A DNA stretch of 54,216 nucleotides from JANNAT01 sp031422555 (GTDB lineage: Bacteria > Pseudomonadota > Alphaproteobacteria > Rhodobacterales > Rhodobacteraceae), in the NCBI GenBank assembly GCA_031422555.1, contig JANPLZ010000109.1, positions 1-54,216 on the forward strand, in the 5' to 3' direction. Position numbers and translations under genes: made by a program. The notes beneath the pieces were generated by a model. That model worked only from the letters and a program-made list of their open reading frames with translations. It searched no databases and had not been told where the DNA came from. Within the stretch, counting starts at the first letter, position 1. Every line of letters begins with the position of its first letter. Of this stretch, positions 35,260 through 42,917 are shown piece after piece.

Positions 35260-36476
35260 TGCGCCGGCGTCGCGACATGTTTTGCCGCGCGAACAACTTT
35301 GCCATATCGTGCAAGACGCGCGTCCAACGCCGCGCGCGCCTGCGCGAAACGTGCCAGAAAATCGGGCGAAAAGAACCCGCGATCATGGGATTTTTGGTAG
35401 ACATCCTGCAATGGCGTTGCATTGACTTCCTGAATCAAAGGTCCCCGATCGGACAATGCGATGTCCCAGCCCACAATTGCATGACCGGGATACATCCGGT
35501 GCGCATCATTGCAGATTTGCAGTATCCGCGGCCAATCCGGAATTTGAAACCCGATCAAAGGCCTATGCGGATTTGTTGGAGAATGGGCGACAGGTTTGCC
35601 ATGGAGATAATCCCCGACCCGAGCCTGCGAAACCTGACCAGTTCCAAGATCAATTCGCGCCAGCACACGGGCGCCCGCCACAAGGGCATCCGACACAGCG
35701 CCTTTTGCAGCCAACCGCCACGCGGCATAAAGCGGTGTCGGCCCCTGTTCTTCCCAAAGTGTCACCACGCGCAGCGAACTTACACTTTCCCCTGCCAAAT
35801 CAATTACATCGTCAGATTGGTTGATTAATTCCTGCATCAACCAACCCCGAGGATAGTTTTGTGCGACTTCTGCAGCCAAGTCTGAAAAGGTGACCTCACG
35901 GCCTTGACCGATCCCGACCATTGCGGCGCCCGGTTGCACCCTTAACACCGGGCTGACCCCCAAGGAGCGCGATCCGTTGACCGGCTTGCCAAACAGCGCA
36001 GGGCGCGATGGATCGCCGAAATAGGCGGCAAGTTCAGCCTTGGTGACAAATGTGCGCAAATTGCCAAAGGCGCGGTCGGGTGAAAACGCTGCAACCGGCT
36101 GCGGATTGTCAAAGCCATTCGCACTTAACAACAACCCGGCAGAGTATTTATCCTTCATCAGCGACGACACATTAAAATCGCCCTGCGCAATCATGGTTTG
36201 GTTAAACGCAGCCGTTGCACGATTAGAGGCATAGGCCGCACGCTGCGCTTTGGTCAGGGTCGTGCGCCAGACGCCCAATCCGAAATATTCTTCCGGCAGC
36301 AGACGGTTTTTGCCAATCGCACTGCGCAACAGCGCAAAGGCCACCGATCTGGGGTGTTTTTTCGTCAATGCAGCGACTTTGTTCACTGCCGCCAGCATAT
36401 CAATTTTCGTCGATCGCAATTCCGTGTTCAGAAAATTGGGTCCCGATGGTGCGGGTGTTTGTCCGATGCCCGTCAA
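35256..36476 (-). CDS. ATP-grasp protein, sugar-transfer-associated type, copy 1
   Basis: 406 residues, paralogous to the next gene. Shared blocks: ALFGKPVNGSRSLG (Lys164), GWLMQELINQSDDVIDLAGESVSSLRVVTLW, GWDIALSDRGPLIQEVN (Asp338, Glu350, Asn352) and YQKSHDRGFFSPDF. The copies are clearly related but far diverged, so probably have distinct substrates. Start is a TTG at 36476 with GGAGG seven bases upstream, a strong site; ATG at 36398 would trim conserved residues. First gene of the operon. A strong hairpin separates it from phaB. Confidence 0.8.
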   Translation of the reverse strand: MTGIGQTPAPSGPNFLNTELRSTKIDMLAAVNKVAALTKKHPRSVAFALLRSAIGKNRLLPEEYFGLGVWRTTLTKAQRAAYASNRATAAFNQTMIAQGDFNVSSLMKDKYSAGLLLSANGFDNPQPVAAFSPDRAFGNLRTFVTKAELAAYFGDPSRPALFGKPVNGSRSLGVSPVLRVQPGAAMVGIGQGREVTFSDLAAEVAQNYPRGWLMQELINQSDDVIDLAGESVSSLRVVTLWEEQGPTPLYAAWRLAAKGAVSDALVAGARVLARIDLGTGQVSQARVGDYLHGKPVAHSPTNPHRPLIGFQIPDWPRILQICNDAHRMYPGHAIVGWDIALSDRGPLIQEVNATPLQDVYQKSHDRGFFSPDFLARFAQARAALDARLARYGKVVRAAKHVATPAQ

Positions 36477-36550
36477 AACGCAGCCTCCGTCGCTTCAAGT
36501 CGCAGGTGAAAATATGAGTTTACCGGGAATACACCGACCTAGCAGGGTGA

Positions 36551-36579
36551 CTGGTGCGGCCATAACGGTGCCGCACCAG
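36551..36579 (-). terminator. 10-bp hairpin downstream of phaB
   Basis: CTGGTGCGGC (36551-36560) and GCCGCACCAG (36570-36579) pair perfectly with a 9-base loop. It lies 13 bases after the phaB stop and about 75 bases before the ATP-grasp operon start. There is no U-run on either strand, so this is a U-less terminator or an mRNA end stabiliser rather than a textbook intrinsic terminator. Confidence 0.55.
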
Positions 36580-36591
36580 CCCGCTTTGGCA

Positions 36592-37317
36592 TTACGCCAT
36601 GTATTGCCCGCCGTTCGCGGTCAGGGTCGCCCCGGTGATAAAGCCCGCGTCATCGGCGGCAAGGAACACCACACAGCGCGCAATCTCGTCGGGCTCGCCC
36701 AGACGGCCCACCGGTATCAGCGGGATGATCCGCTCATTCAGCACTTTCTCATCAATGGCCCGCACCATTTCGGTGCCAATATAGCCAGGGCAAATCGCAT
36801 TTACGGTGATGCCTGCGCGCGCGCCTTCGGCGGCCAGCGCCTTGGTAAAGCCCAGATCACCGGCTTTGGCGGCGGAATAATTCGCCTGCCCCGCCTGACC
36901 CTTTTGCCCGTTGATCGAACTGATATTGATCACCCGGCCAAATTTGCGGTCGCGCATGCCGGTCCACAGCGGATGCGTCATGTTGAACAGGCCCGACAGG
37001 TTGGTGTCCATCACCTCTTTCCACTGACCGGGGGTCATTTTGTGAAACATGGCGTCGCGGGTGATGCCCGCGTTGTTGACCAGCACCGCAATCGGCCCCA
37101 GATCGGCCTGCACTTGTGCCACACCAGCCACGCAAGCGTCATAATCGGCGACGGACCATTTATAGGTGGGTATGCCAGTGGCCGCGGTAAACGCTGCCGC
37201 CGCTTCGTCATTGCCGGCATAATTGGCCGCCACGCTATAGCCCGCCGCCTTTAACGCCATCGAAACCGCCGCGCCAATGCCGCGCGACCCGCCGGTTACA
37301 AGTGCAACTTTTGACAT
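36592..37317 (-). CDS. phaB: Acetoacetyl-CoA reductase
   Basis: NADPH-dependent SDR making (R)-3-hydroxybutyryl-CoA for polyhydroxybutyrate. 241 residues. ALVTGGSRGIGAAV near the N-terminus, NNAGITRD, active-site Ser and YSAAKAG (Tyr/Lys) and the PhaB-specific NINSSINGQKGQ-like stretch (INISSINGQKGQAGQANYS) are canonical. GGGGGATAAC precedes the ATG. Downstream of phaA on the same strand with a large hairpin in between. Confidence 0.95.
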   Translation of the reverse strand: MSKVALVTGGSRGIGAAVSMALKAAGYSVAANYAGNDEAAAAFTAATGIPTYKWSVADYDACVAGVAQVQADLGPIAVLVNNAGITRDAMFHKMTPGQWKEVMDTNLSGLFNMTHPLWTGMRDRKFGRVINISSINGQKGQAGQANYSAAKAGDLGFTKALAAEGARAGITVNAICPGYIGTEMVRAIDEKVLNERIIPLIPVGRLGEPDEIARCVVFLAADDAGFITGATLTANGGQYMA

Positions 37318-37368
37318 GTTATCCCCCTTATGCCGTTTGATTTGAAATCATGTTACCCAGACACGCCA

Positions 37369-37393
37369 AGGGGCGCAATAATATTGCGCCCCT
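37369..37393. repeat. 11-bp perfect hairpin between phaA and phaB
   Basis: AGGGGCGCAAT (37369-37379) and ATTGCGCCCCT (37383-37393) are exact reverse complements with a 3-base loop. It lies 23 bases after the phaA stop and 52 before the phaB start in the same transcript. No U-run follows on the minus strand. It could protect the phaA mRNA end or partly terminate, setting the phaA:phaB ratio. Confidence 0.6.
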
Positions 37394-37415
37394 AATCCGC
37401 ACTTACCGCCGCGAC

Positions 37416-38591
37416 TTAGCCACGTTCAACGCACATCGCAACACCCATACCGCCACCGATGCACAAGGTCGCCAGACCCTTTTTGGCCCCGCGCCGCGCC
37501 ATCTCGTGGATCAGGGTGTTCAAGATCCGCGCGCCCGATGCACCAATCGGGTGGCCAATGGCAATGGCACCGCCGTTCACGTTCACAATCGCCGGATCCC
37601 AGCCCATATCTTTGTTCACCGCGCAGGCCTGGGCGGCAAACGCTTCGTTTGCCTCAACCAGATCAAGATCGCCAACCTTCCAGCCCGCTTTGTCTAATGC
37701 TTTACGGCTGGCATGGATCGGCCCGACGCCCATGATTGATGGATCAAGGCCCGCAGTGGCATAAGACGCAATCCGCACCAAGGGTGTCAGACCCCGGCGC
37801 GCGGCGTCATCGGCCGACATCAGCAACACGCCTGCCGCGCCATCGTTCAACCCGCTGGCATTGCCCGCGGTAACCGAGCCGTCTTTGGTAAAGGCCGGGC
37901 GCAGTTTTTGCATCATCTCTAACGTGGCGCCGTGGCGGATGTATTCATCCTGATCGACCGTGACATCGCCTTTGCGGGTCTTGATAAGAAAGGGCACGAT
38001 TTCATCGGCAAATTTCCCGGCCTTTTGTGCGGCTTCGGCCTTGTTCTGGCTGGCCAGCGCGAACGCATCCTGCATATCGCGGCTGATTTGCCATTGGTTG
38101 GCGACGTTTTCCGCGGTTTGGCCCATGTGATAGCCGTGGAACGCGTCCCACAGCCCATCGCGGATCATGCTGTCGATGAAATTCAGATCGCCCATCTTCT
38201 GTCCGGCCCGCAAATGCGCAACATGCGGTGACAGCGACATGTTTTCCTGACCGCCCGCCACCACGATGGCCGCATCGCCCAGTTGCACATGCATGGCCCC
38301 CAGCGCCACCGCGCGCAGACCCGATCCACAGACCTGATTAAGCGACCATGCCGAGGCTTCTTTTGCCAATCCCGCCTTGATATGCGCCTGACGCGCCGGG
38401 TTCTGGCCTTGGCCTGCCGTCAGCACCTGCCCCAGAATGGTTTCCGATACTTCGGCCTTGTCGATGCCCGCGCGGGCGACCACCGCGTCAATCATGGCAG
38501 CCCCCAGATCATGGGCCGGGGTTGCGGCAAATGCGCCGTTAAAGCTGCCAACGGCGGTGCGCGCTGCCGAAACGATTACAACATTGGTCAT
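37416..38591 (-). CDS. phaA: Acetyl-CoA acetyltransferase (beta-ketothiolase)
   Basis: Condenses two acetyl-CoA to acetoacetyl-CoA, first step to PHB. 391 residues. The nucleophile Cys is in LNQVCGSGLRAVALG (about residue 90), the His in GHPIGASGARIL and the second Cys in LCIGGGMGVAM near the end. ATG preceded by AAAAAGG. Together with phaB forms the PHB precursor pair. The polymerase phaC is not in this window. Confidence 0.95.
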   Translation of the reverse strand: MTNVVIVSAARTAVGSFNGAFAATPAHDLGAAMIDAVVARAGIDKAEVSETILGQVLTAGQGQNPARQAHIKAGLAKEASAWSLNQVCGSGLRAVALGAMHVQLGDAAIVVAGGQENMSLSPHVAHLRAGQKMGDLNFIDSMIRDGLWDAFHGYHMGQTAENVANQWQISRDMQDAFALASQNKAEAAQKAGKFADEIVPFLIKTRKGDVTVDQDEYIRHGATLEMMQKLRPAFTKDGSVTAGNASGLNDGAAGVLLMSADDAARRGLTPLVRIASYATAGLDPSIMGVGPIHASRKALDKAGWKVGDLDLVEANEAFAAQACAVNKDMGWDPAIVNVNGGAIAIGHPIGASGARILNTLIHEMARRGAKKGLATLCIGGGMGVAMCVERG

Positions 38592-38730
38592 TTTTTTGGC
38601 CTTTTTCCCAAGAAACCTGACGGGCAGCCCATCTGCGCCACCGTTGCCTTAGCCGTAGGGCCAGCTTGGATCAAAAGCAAGTTTTCAAGGCCAGCTTATG
38701 TGCAAAATTATCGCCGCAATCCGCACGGTT

Positions 38731-39567
38731 TCACGCCAGTTTGCGCATGGGTTGTTCAAACTTTGGCTTCATCGTCGGGGCGCCGAAAAGATAGCCTTGC
38801 AGGCAATCAACGCCCAGATGGCGCAGCAATTCCGCCTCTTGCACCGCTTCTACGCCGACCGCCACGGTAAACATCTCAAAGGTCTTGCCAATCGACAGCA
38901 GCGCCGCAGCCACCGCCTGATTGGCCGCATCCAGATGCAGATTGCGGATGAACTGGCCGTCAATCTTGACGATATCAAAAAAGAAATCCTTGAAATACCG
39001 GATCGCCAGCGCACCCGATCCGAAATCATCCAAGGCAAAGGCAATGCCGTCGCGTTGCAATTCATCCATAAAGGCAATCACGATTTCGGGCACCAGCATG
39101 GCGGAATTTTCGGTGATCTCAAGGATCAGCCGTTCGCCGATCATCGGGGCCACCGACAAGCCGCGCCGCAACACCTGCAAAAAGCGCGGATAGCCGATTG
39201 AGCGCGCCGACATATTCACCGAGATCCGCAAGCCCGGATTGCGTGCCAGCGCCGCCAAGCCCAGTTCAAGCGCGATACAGTCAATTTCGCGGCCCAATTC
39301 GTGGCTTTCCACCGCCGCCATGAAATCGCGCGCCGGAATAACCCGGCCTGTCGGGTCAAGCACCCGGATCAGCCCTTCGTTAAACGCCACCCGGTCGGGG
39401 TCGCGCGCCAGAACCACCGGTTGGTAGGCCAGCCGCAGTTGTTTGGCATCAATCGCGGCGCGCACCATCGTCATCGTCGCCTGATCGCCTTGCGATATCG
39501 CCACGCCCAAAGGGCTGGCCTGACCTGCGCGCGCGTCAAGCCTTGGTTTTTTGCGTTCCGGTATCAT
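38731..39567 (-). CDS. EAL-domain protein (c-di-GMP phosphodiesterase candidate)
   Basis: 278 residues, a bare EAL domain with a short lead and no membrane or sensor domain. The signature reads NEGL rather than EAL but keeps the metal Glu64. Asn118 (SVNMS), Glu150 (LEITE), Asp180-Asp181 (DDFGSG), Lys201 (KIDGQF) and Glu240 (GVE) all remain, so it may be active. Start ATG 39567 has AAGGGG eight bases upstream; the TTG at 39600 is less likely. It lies downstream of no obvious partner and 139 bases from the phaA start on the same strand. Confidence 0.85.
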   Translation of the reverse strand: MIPERKKPRLDARAGQASPLGVAISQGDQATMTMVRAAIDAKQLRLAYQPVVLARDPDRVAFNEGLIRVLDPTGRVIPARDFMAAVESHELGREIDCIALELGLAALARNPGLRISVNMSARSIGYPRFLQVLRRGLSVAPMIGERLILEITENSAMLVPEIVIAFMDELQRDGIAFALDDFGSGALAIRYFKDFFFDIVKIDGQFIRNLHLDAANQAVAAALLSIGKTFEMFTVAVGVEAVQEAELLRHLGVDCLQGYLFGAPTMKPKFEQPMRKLA

Positions 39568-39652
39568 AGCGCCAACCCCTTGCCCCCAAAGATCGGTCAA
39601 TCCGCACCTGATCCTTGCGCAGCTTGTGGTCAGACCGGTAAAAACCCGGTAA

Positions 39653-39666
39653 ACAATTGCAATTGT
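39653..39666. promoter_or_regulatory. 14-base perfect palindrome between the EAL gene and tag
   Basis: ACAATTGCAATTGT is its own reverse complement. It is AT-rich inside a GC-rich region and lies 28 bases before the tag start and about 85 before the EAL gene start, in the divergent promoter gap. A dimeric repressor or activator site for one or both genes is plausible; no family can be named. Confidence 0.5.
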
Positions 39667-39694
39667 CTGTATTTAGACCCAAAAGGCCGTGCCG

Positions 39695-40270
39695 ATGCAA
39701 ACCCCCTCGCGCTGCCAATGGTGTGGCACGGATCCCTTGTATACCGCCTACCATGATACCGAATGGGGCCGCCCGGTGCGCGATGGCCGCGCGCTGTGGG
39801 AATGCCTGATGCTGGAGGGGTTTCAGGCCGGGCTGAACTGGATCACCATCTTGCGCAAGCGCGAGACGTTCCGCGCGGCCTTTGCCGGGTTTCAGCCAAA
39901 GATCATTGCCGATTGGGCCGAGCCTGATATTTTGCGCCTGTTGGCCGACCCCGGCATCATTCGGCACCGCGGCAAGATTGCGGCGACGATTTCAGGGGCG
40001 CAAGCCTATCTGCGGATGGGCGGCGGCCCCGGATTTTCGGACTTTATCTGGGCCCATGTCGGCGGCCATCCTGTTACCAATTTTCTGGTCTCAATGGCAG
40101 ATGCTCAGGCACAGACCGATGTGTCGGTCAAACTGTCAAAGGCCCTTAAATCCGAAGGCTTCAAATTCTGCGGCCCGACGATCTGCTATGCGTTCATGCA
40201 GGCGGCGGGGCTGGTGAATGATCATCTGATCGGCTGCGATTGGCACGGGCAGATGGCCGACCCGGCCTAA
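39695..40270 (+). CDS. tag: DNA-3-methyladenine glycosylase I
   Basis: Excises 3-methyladenine from alkylated DNA. 191 residues. Hallmarks: RCQWCGTDPLYTAYHDTEWGRPVRDGRALWECLMLEGFQAGLNWITILRKR at the N-terminus, and FKFCGPTICYAFMQAAGLVNDHLIGC at the C-terminus. The Cys and His of these segments form the zinc site. AAAAGG lies eight bases before the ATG. The stop overlaps that of convergent tlpA-like gene by 4 bases. Confidence 0.95.
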   Translation: MQTPSRCQWCGTDPLYTAYHDTEWGRPVRDGRALWECLMLEGFQAGLNWITILRKRETFRAAFAGFQPKIIADWAEPDILRLLADPGIIRHRGKIAATISGAQAYLRMGGGPGFSDFIWAHVGGHPVTNFLVSMADAQAQTDVSVKLSKALKSEGFKFCGPTICYAFMQAAGLVNDHLIGCDWHGQMADPA

Positions 40271-40821
40271 CCTGCGATCAGCGCTGCCAGCACGGCCAAA
40301 GCCGCGGGCGAATCCCATTCCGCATCGCCGATCAGCCGGGCCACTTCCTGTCCTTCGGGGTTGATGATCACGGTCACTGGCAGGCCAAACACCCCCATCT
40401 GGCTGGCCAGCCGCGATTTTGGGTCGCGCAGGATGCCAAGGTTGACGATGCCTGCTTCGGTGTTGAACTTGACGATCTGATCGACCCCGTTGCGCCCGGT
40501 CGCCACCGGCAACACCCGCAGCGCGGGCATCGCCGCCTGCAACCGGTCCAGCGACGGCATTTCTTGGCGGCACGGCGCGCACCAGGTGGCCCAGAAATTC
40601 ACCACCAGCCATTGGCCGCGATAATCGGCCAAACCTACCTCGGCTTCGGCCCCGTCCAGCAACACCGCCTCGGGCACCACCACTGGCACGCTATGCACCG
40701 CCAGCTTTTTCATATCGCCTGTCAGCAAGCCGTCCAGCGGCGCGGCATTTGCACCAAAGCTGCAGGCCGTATAAGCAAACGCCAGCAGCATCATTCGCAA
40801 CATCATCATCCGCAGCATCAT
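40267..40821 (-). CDS. TlpA-like thioredoxin-fold thiol:disulphide protein
   Basis: 184 residues with an N-terminal signal or anchor (MMLRMMMLRMMLLAFAYTACSFGANA), so periplasmic; the TAC-S at about 19 could be a lipobox. The thioredoxin domain has VVNFWATWCAPCRQEM (CxxC) and the cis-Pro in FGLPVTVIINPEG. Likely a reductant in cytochrome c maturation or general thiol repair, as known for TlpA/ResA. The repeated ATGATG at the 5' end leaves the start open. Divergent from argH, 13 bases apart, a gene order seen in Rhodobacteraceae. Confidence 0.87.
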   Translation of the reverse strand: MMLRMMMLRMMLLAFAYTACSFGANAAPLDGLLTGDMKKLAVHSVPVVVPEAVLLDGAEAEVGLADYRGQWLVVNFWATWCAPCRQEMPSLDRLQAAMPALRVLPVATGRNGVDQIVKFNTEAGIVNLGILRDPKSRLASQMGVFGLPVTVIINPEGQEVARLIGDAEWDSPAALAVLAALIAG

Positions 40822-40834
40822 TCAGGCCCTTCCC

Positions 40835-42250
40835 ATGACCGCACCCGCCGAACACGCCGCCACAACCACCGCCACAAACGCCATGTGGGGCGGCCGCTTT
40901 GCCAGCGGTCCCGACGCCATCATGACCGCCATCAACGCCTCTATCGGCTTTGACCAACGGCTTTACGCCCAAGACATCGCAGGGTCGCGCGCCCATGCCG
41001 CCATGCTGGCAGCCACAGGTGTGATCACTGATATGGACGCGGCGGCGATAGGGGAAGGCCTGCTCACGGTGTTGTCAGAGATTGAGAGCGGAAATTTCAC
41101 GTTCCGCACCGATCTGGAAGACATCCACATGAATGTGGAACAGCGGCTGAAAGATCTGATCGGCCCGGCGGCGGGGCGGTTGCACACGGCGCGGTCGCGC
41201 AATGATCAGGTGGCGCTCGATTTCCGGCTGTGGGTGCGTGATCAGTGCGATGCGGCAATTGCGGGGTTAGACGCCTTGATGCGCGCCTTTGTGGCGCAGG
41301 CAGATGCCGGGGCGGCGTGGGTCATGCCGGGCTTTACCCATCTGCAAACCGCCCAACCGGTGACATGGGGCCATCACATGCTGGCCTATGTGGAAATGCT
41401 GGCACGCGACAAATCGCGCTTTGTCGATGCGCGGGCGCGGATGAACGAATGCCCGTTGGGGGCGGCGGCGCTGGCGGGCACCTCGTTTCCCATTGACCGC
41501 ACGATGACGGCGCAGGCGCTGGGGTTTGACCGGCCCACCGCAAATTCACTTGATTCTGTGTCGGACCGCGACTTCGCGCTGGAATTTCTGTCGGCCTCCA
41601 GCATTTGCGCGATGCACTTGTCGCGCTTTGCCGAAGAGCTGGTGATCTGGTCCTCGGCGCAGTTTCGCTTTGTGCGGCTGTCGGATCGCTGGACCACTGG
41701 CAGCAGCATCATGCCGCAAAAGAAAAACCCCGACGCGGCAGAGTTGTTGCGCGCCAAACTGGGGCGGATTCTGGGGGCCACAGTGGCGCTGTTTACCATC
41801 ATGAAGGGTCTGGCGCTGACCTATTCCAAGGATATGCAGGAAGACAAAGAGCAAGTGTTCGATGCCGCCGACACGCTGATGCTGGCGTTGGCGGCGATGA
41901 CAGGCATGGTCGGCGATATGACCGCCAACCGCGATGTGCTGGAGGCGTCTGCCGCCTCGGGCTTTTCCACCGCCACCGATCTGGCCGACTGGCTGGTGCA
42001 AACGCTGAACCTGCCGTTTCGTGACGCGCATCACGTCACCGGCAGTCTGGTGGCGCTGGCGGAGTCCAAAGGCTGCGATCTGCCCGACTTGACCCTGCCC
42101 GACATGCAAGCGGTGCATCCCGGCATCACGGACGCGGTCTATACCGTGCTGGGCGTGCAGAATTCGGTGCGCAGCCGGATGTCTTATGGCGGAACATCGC
42201 CCATTCGGGTGGCCGAGCAAGTTGCCCGGTGGCAAAGCCTTCTGGGCTAG
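40835..42250 (+). CDS. argH: Argininosuccinate lyase
   Basis: Last step of arginine synthesis, cleaving argininosuccinate to arginine and fumarate. 471 residues. WGGRFASGPDAIMTAINASIGFDQRLYAQDI at the N-terminus, TARSRNDQVALDFRLW, TGFTHLQTAQPVTWGHH-like (MPGFTHLQTAQPV) and the fumarase-superfamily signature TTGSSIMPQKKNPDAAEL are all present. Start ATG 40835; the first residues are Ala/Thr-rich. Followed by two tiny lipoproteins and lysA. Confidence 0.96.
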   Translation: MTAPAEHAATTTATNAMWGGRFASGPDAIMTAINASIGFDQRLYAQDIAGSRAHAAMLAATGVITDMDAAAIGEGLLTVLSEIESGNFTFRTDLEDIHMNVEQRLKDLIGPAAGRLHTARSRNDQVALDFRLWVRDQCDAAIAGLDALMRAFVAQADAGAAWVMPGFTHLQTAQPVTWGHHMLAYVEMLARDKSRFVDARARMNECPLGAAALAGTSFPIDRTMTAQALGFDRPTANSLDSVSDRDFALEFLSASSICAMHLSRFAEELVIWSSAQFRFVRLSDRWTTGSSIMPQKKNPDAAELLRAKLGRILGATVALFTIMKGLALTYSKDMQEDKEQVFDAADTLMLALAAMTGMVGDMTANRDVLEASAASGFSTATDLADWLVQTLNLPFRDAHHVTGSLVALAESKGCDLPDLTLPDMQAVHPGITDAVYTVLGVQNSVRSRMSYGGTSPIRVAEQVARWQSLLG

Positions 42251-42298
42251 GGCAACTTGCCGTCAAACACCTTTTGGCAATCAACCTTCGGACCGTTT

Positions 42299-42460
42299 AT
42301 GACCCGTCTGCTGCGCCTTGCCGTTTTGGCGATACCCCTGACCGCCTGCGTTGATCCGCGCCTTGGCGCCGGTATTTCCATCGGCAGCAATGGCGTATCA
42401 ATTGCGCCGATGATATCTAGCGGTGTGCCCGGTGGCGGCACCATCAGTTATACACCCTAA
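42299..42460 (+). CDS. Tiny lipoprotein between argH and lysA
   Basis: 53 residues. MTRLLRLAVLAIPLTACVDP is a lipoprotein signal (lipobox LTAC, Cys17). The mature part is short and Gly/Ser/Ile-rich (GAGISIGSNGVSIAPMISSGVPGGGTISYTP), with beta-like alternation. Function unknown. Small lipoproteins at this site are common in Rhodobacteraceae as I recall. Ends eight bases before the next lipoprotein gene. Confidence 0.7.
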   Translation: MTRLLRLAVLAIPLTACVDPRLGAGISIGSNGVSIAPMISSGVPGGGTISYTP

Positions 42461-42468
42461 GGAAGCCC

Positions 42469-42600
42469 ATGAAATATTTGTCAATTATCGCGTTGATTGG
42501 TCTGGTCGCCTGTGGTGCCGATGGCGCACCCGAAAGCCCCAGCGCAAAATCCGGTGTCGCCGTCAACGGGGATGTTGCCGTTGGTGTTACCGTAAAATGA
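42469..42600 (+). CDS. Second tiny lipoprotein
   Basis: 43 residues. MKYLSIIALIGLVACGADG gives a lipobox LVAC (Cys15), leaving a mature chain of fewer than 30 residues ending GVAVNGDVAVGVTVK. Good ribosome site AAGGAAG. The stop overlaps the DUF2834 start (ATGA). The short valine-alternating tail resembles that of the preceding lipoprotein, so they may be related. Function unknown. Confidence 0.68.
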   Translation: MKYLSIIALIGLVACGADGAPESPSAKSGVAVNGDVAVGVTVK

Positions 42601-42917
42601 TATCGCCGTTGCGGATGGCCTATCTGGGTCTTGCGATCTGGGGCGCGATCCACCCGATGTATTGGTTTGTGACCTACATGCGCGAAACCGGCAGCGGGCT
42701 GTCGGGGCTGATTGAGGCGTGGTATGTCAACGCCTCGACCACCGGGTTGGTTTGGGATCTGACCATCGCGGCCATCGCGCTGACGGTCTGGATCATCGCC
42801 GAGACGATGCGGCGCAAGAACTGGATCAACCTGATCTGTATCCCGGCGATCTTTGGCGTTGGCGTGTCATGCGGTCTGCCGCTGTATCTGTTCTTGCGAA
42901 GCCGCCGCGCAAAATGA
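42597..42917 (+). CDS. DUF2834 membrane protein
   Basis: 106 residues with three membrane helices (about 7-27, 50-66, 78-100) and a positively charged tail RSRRAK. The family motif AIWGAIHPMYWFV opens the chain, and SGLIEAWYVNASTTGLVWDLTIAAIALTVWIIAE follows, as in DUF2834. Function unknown. Starts and ends in ATGA overlaps, so translation is linked to the lipoprotein before and the CDF-like protein after. Confidence 0.82.
   Translation: MISPLRMAYLGLAIWGAIHPMYWFVTYMRETGSGLSGLIEAWYVNASTTGLVWDLTIAAIALTVWIIAETMRRKNWINLICIPAIFGVGVSCGLPLYLFLRSRRAK

Noticed and set aside
33191..36476. Treating the two ATP-grasp genes as capsule or teichuronopeptide genes
   Set aside because: No glycosyltransferase, flippase or capsule gene is nearby, so the assignment would rest on family name only.
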